Source: an uncultured Verrucomicrobiota bacterium (GTDB lineage Bacteria > Verrucomicrobiota > Verrucomicrobiae > Verrucomicrobiales > DEV007). From it: a stretch of DNA of 12,540 bases. The notes under the pieces were generated by a model, which saw nothing but the letters and a program-made list of their open reading frames with translations, was not told the origin of the DNA and did no database searches. A program made the translations under genes and the position numbers. Positions 7,193-12,540 of this stretch are shown here, piece by piece. Each line of letters begins with the position of its first letter. The stretch's first letter is position 1. The stretch covers positions 1-12,540 of the forward strand of contig CACJBM010000062.1 of NCBI GenBank assembly GCA_902591645.1. Reading direction: 5' to 3'.

Positions 7193-8458
7193 ATGAATTT
7201 TTTTTTGTTAATCTTATTTTCTGCTTTGGTGAGCACAATGGGCCTGCTCTCGGCTCAGTCATTTAATGAGTATGCTGAGAGTCCTCATAATTATTGGGCG
7301 TCTGATTTAGAAGACCCGATGAGTGAGCTTCTCAAAGGAGTCAGAAAAGGTGAAATTAGCTTAGATGAAAATCCGGGCATGCCTTTAGTTCGTAGGCTTC
7401 TGGAGGAACTACAAATACCAGAAAGTTCTCAGATACTGGTCTTTTCTAGAACCAGTCTTCAGCGAGGAGCAGTGTCACCAACTAATCCCAGAGCGATATA
7501 TTTTAATGATGAAGTTTACCTTGGCTGGATGCCAAATGGCCGGATCGAAATTGCAAGTTCAGACCCAGAAAAGGGTTTTGTATTTTTTTTCCAACGAGAA
7601 TTAACGGATCGTAAGGCGCCGCTTTTCTCCCGTGACAGAGTCTGCATCCAGTGTCACGCAGGTAGCGCTACAAATTTCTTGCCAGGACCCTTAGGTCGTT
7701 CAGTTTTTCCGGATTCCAAAGGAAGGAGTTTGAAATCTGTTGATACATTCGAGTTGATAGGGCATGAGGTTCCGGTTCATGAAAGGTGGGGTGGTTGGTA
7801 CGTTACTCATGTGCATCAGGATTTAAACCACATGGGAAATGCCATAGCTGTGAAGGGAAATGGCGAACTTAAGCTCCAGAAAAAAGATTCTTCAAAAGGC
7901 CTGGATGATTTTTTTGATACAAGTAATTATCCGGTTTCAACTAGTGATATAGAAGCGCTGCTCATATTTGATCATCAGGTGCGGATGCAGTTTGTCCTTA
8001 TTGAATCTGCTTACAAGGTGAGGCAAGCTATTTTTGATTCTCAGAAAACATCAAGCAAACAAAGCTCAATGGATCTGGATGCAATACTGAAAGAGGTAAC
8101 AGAGAAAATCGTGTCCGAATTGCTCTTCAAGAAAGAATTTCCCTTAGGTGGAAAGGTTGTAGATGCTGCCCAAGTAGGAAAATTTGTTACAGAATTTAAG
8201 GCTAAGGGTAAGGCTGATTCTAGGGGTCGATCACTTCGTGATTTAGAACTTAAGAACCGACTATTTAAGTATCGGTGCAGTTACATGATTTATTCCAAGA
8301 GCTTCGGGGCTTTTCCCGAAATTCTTAAAAATTCTGTCTTTAATAGAATTAAAGTAATTATAACTTCGGATTCGCCTCAATTGGGATATGAGTATCTTGA
8401 AGCCGAAGAAAAGAAAGCTATTTTTGATATACTAAGTGGAACTCTAGCTGATTTTTAA
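7193..8458 (+). CDS. exported c-type heme protein with one CxxCH site, function unknown
   Basis: The 421-residue product starts with an uncleaved-looking hydrophobic signal (NFFLLILFSALVSTMGLLSA, about residues 2-21) and a probable cleavage site near AQS. One covalent heme-attachment motif, C151-I-Q-C154-H155, lies in RDRVCIQCHAGSAT. A histidine- and methionine-containing segment, THVHQDLNHMGN (residues 205-216), could supply the distal heme ligand. The N-terminal part contains the stretches RAIYFNDEVYLGWMPNG and FVFFFQRELTDR. The end (YRCSYMIYSKSFGAFPEIL) resembles large uncharacterised cytochrome-like proteins I recall from planctomycetes. The protein is far larger than a simple cytochrome c, so it may be an enzyme or an electron acceptor for a periplasmic reaction. 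Two T homopolymers fall in the coding region, 9 bases at 7198-7206 just after the start and 8 bases at 7583-7590. It converges on the DUF3500 gene with a 7-base gap. Confidence 0.82.
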   Translation: MNFFLLILFSALVSTMGLLSAQSFNEYAESPHNYWASDLEDPMSELLKGVRKGEISLDENPGMPLVRRLLEELQIPESSQILVFSRTSLQRGAVSPTNPRAIYFNDEVYLGWMPNGRIEIASSDPEKGFVFFFQRELTDRKAPLFSRDRVCIQCHAGSATNFLPGPLGRSVFPDSKGRSLKSVDTFELIGHEVPVHERWGGWYVTHVHQDLNHMGNAIAVKGNGELKLQKKDSSKGLDDFFDTSNYPVSTSDIEALLIFDHQVRMQFVLIESAYKVRQAIFDSQKTSSKQSSMDLDAILKEVTEKIVSELLFKKEFPLGGKVVDAAQVGKFVTEFKAKGKADSRGRSLRDLELKNRLFKYRCSYMIYSKSFGAFPEILKNSVFNRIKVIITSDSPQLGYEYLEAEEKKAIFDILSGTLADF

Positions 8459-8465
8459 ATGAAAC

Positions 8466-9515
8466 TTAGTGCTTTTCTTTGTGATGTTCTTTAAGAATAT
8501 CGCGACCAAAATCACCGTCAAAGTCACGCCATACTGCGTGTACGTGATTGGCTCCATTTTGAGTATTGTCATATTCGAAAAGAAAATCATTAGATTGTAT
8601 CCTGTAGTAATGACCCTCTTCAGGTTTGAGGCTTCCAGCCCAAGCAAAATAAAGATCATTATTACCAATAATTTTCTTTCTTCCGTTAATTTCATTTAGT
8701 ATTCCCGGTCTGTATTTTTGAATGTATGAATCGATTATGGTTCTCAGTTCCTGTTGTTGATCTTTATTAAGCTTATTGAAAGGTATCCCTTTAGGAGGCA
8801 TAAAAGTTTTGCGTTCAGCTACTCGCTCCTGTTTTGTGATAATATCTGCTGGTGCTTTCCCAGGCAGGATGGCTAATTTGCTTTGATCGGCATTAAGTGA
8901 TTGGGCCAGTTTTCTTGCCAGGATCTGTTCGTCGGCAAGTACTTCAAGCCCCTTGAAAGGGCCTTCTTTAGATTGCGCTGGATTGGTTCCAAAGAATGAA
9001 GGAGTGACGGAGAATAACTGACCATTTGCAACGTTGATATTTATCGATAAATGATGCCCTTCAAATCTCCATCCCCAATTTGATTTGAGGTCTGGCTTTC
9101 CAAAAATAGAGACATAGTAAAGTTCGGGGTCACGGATTGGATTTTTATTTTCTAATTCATGGAGAATGGCTTCGAGGGTCATTACTGTAGTTGCTTGGCG
9201 ATAACCATCGCTACTCATCGCGCTAGCTAGGAGAGCATGAGCTAGTAACCGCTGTTGCTGATTCATATTTTTGATGAGTAAACCTTTGCGCTTTCCTGAA
9301 GGTTTAATGAATTTATCTGGTATGAAATACCACCCTTCACGGTGATCGTCATTTGGTTTGAAAATAGCTTCAGACTTTTGCGCTTTACTGAGGGATGATA
9401 TGAAATTGTTTGCAGCGCTTACCATATCCTGAGCAGGATCATTGTTATGATCTTCATGAGCTCTGAGTGTATGAGTAAATAAAATTATAGCGAGGAGGAG
9501 GTATTTCGTGAACAT
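8466..9515 (-). CDS. exported DUF3500-family protein
   Basis: The 349-residue product has a clear Sec signal peptide (MFTKYLLLAIILFTHTLRA) with probable cleavage after A19, leaving a mature protein that begins HEDH. Features I associate with DUF3500 are the QQQRLLAHALLASAMSSDGY segment (about 86-105), the NWGWRFEGHHLSININ core (about 146-161), the DLYFAWAGS stretch (about 287-295) and the C-terminal NHVHAVWRDFDGDFG (about 323-337). Several conserved-looking histidines (H154, H155, H324, H326) could form a metal site, but no function has been assigned to the family that I know of. The C-terminus is His/Lys-rich (KEHHKEKH). It is the last gene of the SDR-propeller-DUF3500 cluster, 31 bases after the propeller gene, so it probably acts in the periplasm or outside the cell together with that protein. 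No Shine-Dalgarno sequence precedes the ATG. Confidence 0.88.
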   Translation of the reverse strand: MFTKYLLLAIILFTHTLRAHEDHNNDPAQDMVSAANNFISSLSKAQKSEAIFKPNDDHREGWYFIPDKFIKPSGKRKGLLIKNMNQQQRLLAHALLASAMSSDGYRQATTVMTLEAILHELENKNPIRDPELYYVSIFGKPDLKSNWGWRFEGHHLSININVANGQLFSVTPSFFGTNPAQSKEGPFKGLEVLADEQILARKLAQSLNADQSKLAILPGKAPADIITKQERVAERKTFMPPKGIPFNKLNKDQQQELRTIIDSYIQKYRPGILNEINGRKKIIGNNDLYFAWAGSLKPEEGHYYRIQSNDFLFEYDNTQNGANHVHAVWRDFDGDFGRDILKEHHKEKH

Positions 9516-9546
9516 GGTACTTTTTTATATGCTAATCTTAGAATTG

Positions 9547-10782
9547 TTAAGGATTTAATTTGATGCACACCAGTTTCTTTTTGTCTCGGGCAAAAAATCT
9601 TCCATTTGACAATGCGGGCATTGCTCTAGTTTCTGCTCCAAGTATCTGACCCCTTGCTGAAGGCTTAAATTCTTCTTCATCAGCAGGTGCTAGTATCATC
9701 TCGCCTCTCTCAGTTAAAATGATAAGTGTTTTATTTGCTAGCGTGATGCTGCCTGCTGGGATTCGTTTTGAACTCCATTTTACTTTTCCTGTTGAGGATT
9801 CGATGCAGCGTATTTCTGTTCCTGTTTCTTGCCTGCCATGGTAACCGATTAGATGATCTTTAAATTGAACTGGTGTTGCATAATGAGAATCAAGTTGATC
9901 GGTCAGTTCCCACAATTTATTAATCTTTTTATTCTGTGGATTTATTTCCCACACTGATGCGCCTACTCCATAACAGGCAGAAAGGAATATTTGGTCAGGT
10001 TTAATCAGGACCGGACTGGCAGCATTTACTGAGGCATGCATTTTTGCCCGGTGAGCTTCATTAATTAGAATCTTCCCGGAAGTTGCCTCGATGCATAATA
10101 AACCTGTCCTAGTAAAGAGAATGGCAATTTCTTGATTTCCGATTTTCGAGGCAATGGGGGAAGCGTATCCGGCTTCGTGATCACTGGCCTTCCATTTAAG
10201 TTTACCATTTGCAGGGTCCAGGCCAATGACGCCAGATCCCTTTCCTCCCGTCTGAACAATTAAGGTATTTCCAATGATAATGGGGGAGCATGCTCTCCCA
10301 AAGAACCCCTTTGATGAGCCTACTTCTTTCCTTAGATTTCTTTTCCATATTTCTTTTCCAGATTTAATGTCGAGGCAGTGAAGCATGCCCTCTGCACCAA
10401 AGATAAAAATTCTTTGATTATTAATGAGAGGCACTGCCCTTGGACCATTATCAAATCCAAAGTCATCAATATAATCAGTTTCATACTGATGAGTCCAGAT
10501 GACGTTGCCGTCTTCAATTCTAATGGAATCAGTCACAGCTTGGTTGTCTTTTCTATGAAAAATTATGACATGGCCATTGGATACCACTGGTCCTGAGAAT
10601 CCATTTCCTATTGAGTATGCCCATTCAATTTTTGGCTCTCCATTAGTAAATTTCAAAGGAATGTTTTCATTTTGAGTAGTTCCATTCCGGTGAGGGCCAA
10701 GGAATTGAGGCCAATCAGCAAAACAATGTTTTGTGAGCAAGATGATAGTCAGAGCGGATATCAGAAATTCTTTTTGCATCAT
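9547..10782 (-). CDS. exported PQQ-like beta-propeller protein
   Basis: The 411-residue product has a signal peptide with likely cleavage after A22 (HCFA before DWPQF). The mature start, DWPQFLGPHRNG, is the usual opening of the large PQQ-like propeller family abundant in planctomycetes and Verrucomicrobia. Propeller repeats of the form D-x-x-x-G-x-x-x-W are visible at about residues 90-96 (EDGNVIW), 139-146 (KSGKEIW), 190-197 (ANGKLKW), 234-240 (TSGKILI, degenerate) and 330-336 (STGKVKW), with a further blade near 280-291 and a last strand at 398-409. Length and repeats fit a 7- or 8-bladed propeller. The protein resembles BamB and quinoprotein dehydrogenases; catalytic PQQ binding cannot be shown from the sequence, so a scaffold or binding role is equally possible. 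Its ATG directly follows the TAA of the SDR gene, which supports coupled translation; a second ATG is the next codon. Confidence 0.9.
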   Translation of the reverse strand: MMQKEFLISALTIILLTKHCFADWPQFLGPHRNGTTQNENIPLKFTNGEPKIEWAYSIGNGFSGPVVSNGHVIIFHRKDNQAVTDSIRIEDGNVIWTHQYETDYIDDFGFDNGPRAVPLINNQRIFIFGAEGMLHCLDIKSGKEIWKRNLRKEVGSSKGFFGRACSPIIIGNTLIVQTGGKGSGVIGLDPANGKLKWKASDHEAGYASPIASKIGNQEIAILFTRTGLLCIEATSGKILINEAHRAKMHASVNAASPVLIKPDQIFLSACYGVGASVWEINPQNKKINKLWELTDQLDSHYATPVQFKDHLIGYHGRQETGTEIRCIESSTGKVKWSSKRIPAGSITLANKTLIILTERGEMILAPADEEEFKPSARGQILGAETRAMPALSNGRFFARDKKKLVCIKLNP

Positions 10783-11766
10783 TTAGCCGGGGTACCAGAT
10801 CTTGCGGACATCGTCTTCGTTTCTCTTGTAATTCCAAGAACGATCAATTAGTTCATGCAGGCTAACTTTGGGCCGCCAGTCTAAAAGGAATTTTGCTTTG
10901 GTGTTATCAAGCCAAGTGGAGAAGTATGTAGTTTTAACGGGCACGCTTTCAATGTTCCTGGTTTCTTTGAGGTATTTTGACACTTGCTCATAATCTACGG
11001 GTTCATCCATGCAAATATTAAATGTTTGCCCCTTAGCTGGAGTTGGATTGAGCATTGAGCATAGGATCGCGGTCACAAGGTCATCGACATGAACGAAGTT
11101 TCTTTTGATAGGAGCATCTTCCGAATCAAGCATAAGAGGAATAGCCCCATCCTTGTAATATTGGTCAGCTTCATTTTTATCTATCAGGTCTCTCCACACG
11201 GGCCCCCCAAAGACATCTTTTCCAAATGATAGACTAAACTTGAAATCATCTTTTTCCATGATCCAAGGCGCCCTTAAGCAGGTGCCAGGAAAATCATACT
11301 GTATTTGGTACTGTTCTAACATTACTTCTTCCAGTACTTTGGATAGAGCATAGCATCCAGGGTACGCAGTATGTTTTTGAGTTTCGGTCACAGGTATCGA
11401 ATGGTCATAAAAAAAATGCCCCATTGAGGCATCACCTCCGACCAGAATGAAATGTTCAAATGTTGAACTTTTTCTACATCCTTCTAAGAGCCAGAACAGC
11501 CCTTTAACGGTAACATCCATTACTTCTTCTGGGGTTTCTTTGCAGGTCGCTAAGTGAATTACGTGAGTAATCCCTTCAAGCGCTTTTGTGACCGTTGTTG
11601 GATCTGCTATGGATCCTTTTATTACTTCGATCCGATCAGTGGGATTTAAAGTCCTGTTGTGGCAAAGTGCAACGATTGATGCATTTTCGAAATTTGATGA
11701 TTTAAGAATTTCGGCAATGCATGTTTGGCCAACTTTTCCTGTGGCGCCAGTGACAAGAATACGCAT
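10783..11766 (-). CDS. NAD(P)-dependent extended SDR epimerase/dehydratase
   Basis: The 327-residue product is an extended short-chain dehydrogenase/reductase. From the ATG at 11766 it opens MRILVTGATGKVGQT, with the TGxxGxxG cofactor motif at about residues 6-13, then THVIHLAT after the fourth strand, and the active-site pair YxxxK as Y139-ALS-K143 with a serine in VGGDASMGH upstream. The C-terminal half has the RNFVHVDDLVTAI segment common to nucleotide-sugar epimerases, and a closing FLLDWRPKVSLHELID. Such enzymes usually act on nucleotide sugars or related hydroxy/keto substrates; the substrate cannot be read here. A GTG at 11781 would add five residues (MFSSS), but the ATG places the first strand in the normal position. 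It is the first gene of the SDR-propeller-DUF3500 cluster and follows bioF after a 129-base gap. It has no signal peptide, so it is cytoplasmic, unlike its two downstream neighbours. Confidence 0.9.
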   Translation of the reverse strand: MRILVTGATGKVGQTCIAEILKSSNFENASIVALCHNRTLNPTDRIEVIKGSIADPTTVTKALEGITHVIHLATCKETPEEVMDVTVKGLFWLLEGCRKSSTFEHFILVGGDASMGHFFYDHSIPVTETQKHTAYPGCYALSKVLEEVMLEQYQIQYDFPGTCLRAPWIMEKDDFKFSLSFGKDVFGGPVWRDLIDKNEADQYYKDGAIPLMLDSEDAPIKRNFVHVDDLVTAILCSMLNPTPAKGQTFNICMDEPVDYEQVSKYLKETRNIESVPVKTTYFSTWLDNTKAKFLLDWRPKVSLHELIDRSWNYKRNEDDVRKIWYPG

Positions 11767-11814
11767 AGAACTAGAAAACACTTCAAGACAGTTTTGAGCA
11801 AGTCAGATAAGCTG

Positions 11815-11842
11815 AAAATAAAATAAATATTTCCATTATCAA
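11815..11842 (-). promoter_or_regulatory. weak candidate promoter for the SDR-propeller-DUF3500 cluster
   Basis: On the minus strand TTGATA (11842-11837) matches TTGACA at 5 of 6 positions, and 16 bases further on TATTTT (11820-11815) matches TATAAT at 4 of 6. This would give a leader of about 40 bases before the ATG at 11766. The region is very AT-rich, so chance matches are likely. The same bases overlap the small hairpin that might terminate bioF. Confidence 0.3.
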
Positions 11843-11845
11843 TGG
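11815..11845 (-). terminator. weak candidate terminator after bioF
   Basis: Read on the minus strand, CCATT-GAT-AATGG (11845-11833) forms a 5-bp stem with a 3-base loop, followed by an A- and T-rich stretch (11832-11815). The stem is short and the T run is interrupted, so it would be a poor intrinsic terminator. It lies about 50 bases after the bioF stop. The remainder of the 11767-11895 gap shows no other clear signal. Confidence 0.22.
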
Positions 11846-11895
11846 CTCACCTGTTAATGTCAGTGAATCTTTGTGTTTTGGAGTAGTGAAATGCC

Positions 11896-12540
11896 TTAAG
11901 TGCTAATTAATGACGGTTTTATTGTCTGTGCCAATAATGCTATGTCATTTTCTGAATGGTTTGCGGAAATTGTTATTCTAATCCTAGCAGCGCCTTTGGC
12001 GACTGTAGGGTATCGAATGGCCGGAGCCAGAATGCCTCGCTTGCGAAGTTTTGCCGAAACCTTTAAAGTTTCTAATTCATCACCAATGATTAATGGGATT
12101 ATTGCCCCCTGAGGTTTAGGAGTCTGAAGTTCATTACATAGTTGATCGATATTTCTGTGAAGAGAAATTCTCCTCTCTTCCCCTACACTACCCCTAATTA
12201 ATTTGAGGCCAGCGAGGGCCGCAGCTGCTTGTGAAGGCATAGGCGCGGTTGAGTAAATGAAGCTTCTTGCACGATTTAGAATTAATTTAATCCATGTATC
12301 AGACGAAACAGTAACTGAACCAGCGGCTCCAGCCGATTTGCCAAAAGTGGTCATGAGAAAGTCTACTCCATGAATAAGCTTTTCTTTGTGTGCGATCCCT
12401 TTCCCGTTTTCTCCAATTATTCCGAAAGAATGAGCTTCATCTAACAGAAGTAGAGCTTGATGTTGTTCCTTCAGTTTAATTATTTCTTTTATTGGCGAGG
12501 AGTCCCCGTCCATGCTGAATATTCCTTCAGTAACAATTAG
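11896..12540 (-). CDS. bioF: 8-amino-7-oxononanoate synthase, 3' part
   Basis: The frame is open to the window edge, so the N-terminal part lies outside. The 214 visible residues are the C-terminal portion of a fold-type I PLP enzyme of the alpha-oxoamine synthase family. BioF condenses pimeloyl-ACP or pimeloyl-CoA with alanine in biotin synthesis. Visible hallmarks are VTEGIFSMDGDSSPI, the cofactor aspartate and histidine in LLDEAHSFG, the PLP-binding lysine in TTFGKSAGAAG (codon at 12339-12337), RSFIYSTAPMP, and the C-terminal AIRYPTVAKGAARIRIT. The last resembles the AIRPPTVPxGxxRLRxT motif typical of BioF rather than KBL or serine palmitoyltransferase, with Tyr and Ala-Lys replacing the usual prolines. 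The protein ends 15-20 residues after that motif, as usual. Other bio genes may lie upstream, outside the window. Confidence 0.9.
   Translation of the reverse strand, partial: LIVTEGIFSMDGDSSPIKEIIKLKEQHQALLLLDEAHSFGIIGENGKGIAHKEKLIHGVDFLMTTFGKSAGAAGSVTVSSDTWIKLILNRARSFIYSTAPMPSQAAAALAGLKLIRGSVGEERRISLHRNIDQLCNELQTPKPQGAIIPLIIGDELETLKVSAKLRKRGILAPAIRYPTVAKGAARIRITISANHSENDIALLAQTIKPSLIST

Noticed and set aside
8444..8699. Open frames on both strands at the 3' end of the DUF3500 gene, with hydrophobic translations
   Set aside because: They overlap the conserved NHVHAVWRDFDGDFG coding stretch in other frames; the hydrophobicity comes from AT-rich codons, and there is no supporting start signal.
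11588..11797. Plus-strand open frame antisense to the start of the SDR gene
   Set aside because: The SDR Rossmann motif is on the opposite strand; the antisense frame is a shadow.
1..12540. Mobile elements, CRISPR repeats, tRNA or rRNA genes, toxin-antitoxin or defence genes
   Set aside because: I looked for transposase or integrase motifs, spaced direct repeats, tRNA-like folds and typical small toxin pairs and saw none. The window reads as ordinary chromosomal content with several uncharacterised exported proteins.

Overview
The window reads as a chromosomal segment from a Verrucomicrobiota bacterium, most likely an AT-rich (about 40% GC by eye) marine Opitutae/Puniceicoccales-type lineage. 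The grounds are a gene of the small protein family restricted to Verrucomicrobia and Planctomycetes (831-1265), a NuoC with the C-terminal tail common in this group, and secreted quinoprotein-type propeller, DUF3500 and CxxCH-heme proteins of the kind abundant in the PVC superphylum. This placement is an inference from protein families. No rRNA, tRNA, mobile element or CRISPR array is visible.

Layout. Positions 1-4772 are read on the plus strand: the 3' part of an unrecognised gene (1-753), the Verrucomicrobia/Planctomycetes-restricted protein (831-1265), a single-chain two-lobed M16 zinc protease starting on the last base of the preceding stop codon (1265-3808), and a ketopantoate reductase of the PanE/ApbA family (3822-4772). 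A convergent nuoB-nuoC pair follows on the minus strand (5957-4838), separated from panE by a short hairpin. The divergent intergenic region 5958-6182 holds two perfect inverted repeats: one with a CRP-like TGTGA-N6-TCACA core on the nuoB side, the other inside a candidate promoter of the plus-strand pair. That pair encodes a six-helix membrane protein with a soluble C-terminal domain (6183-7181) and an exported protein with one CxxCH heme site (7193-8458).

Positions 8466-12540 are read on the minus strand: the 3' part of bioF (12540-11896), an extended SDR epimerase/dehydratase (11766-10783), a periplasmic PQQ-like beta-propeller (10782-9547) and an exported DUF3500 protein (9515-8466). The last three are tightly packed and look like one operon.

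Function. The sure metabolic roles are respiratory complex I (NuoB, NuoC), coenzyme A precursor synthesis (PanE) and biotin synthesis (BioF). The exported proteins (heme protein, propeller, DUF3500) suggest an envelope redox or substrate-processing module with no assigned function. Most starts lack a recognisable Shine-Dalgarno sequence and two sit directly on or next to the upstream stop codon. No clearly new multi-gene system is evident; the least explained parts are the membrane/heme pair with its operator-like repeat, the SDR-propeller-DUF3500 operon, and the isolated nuoBC unit.
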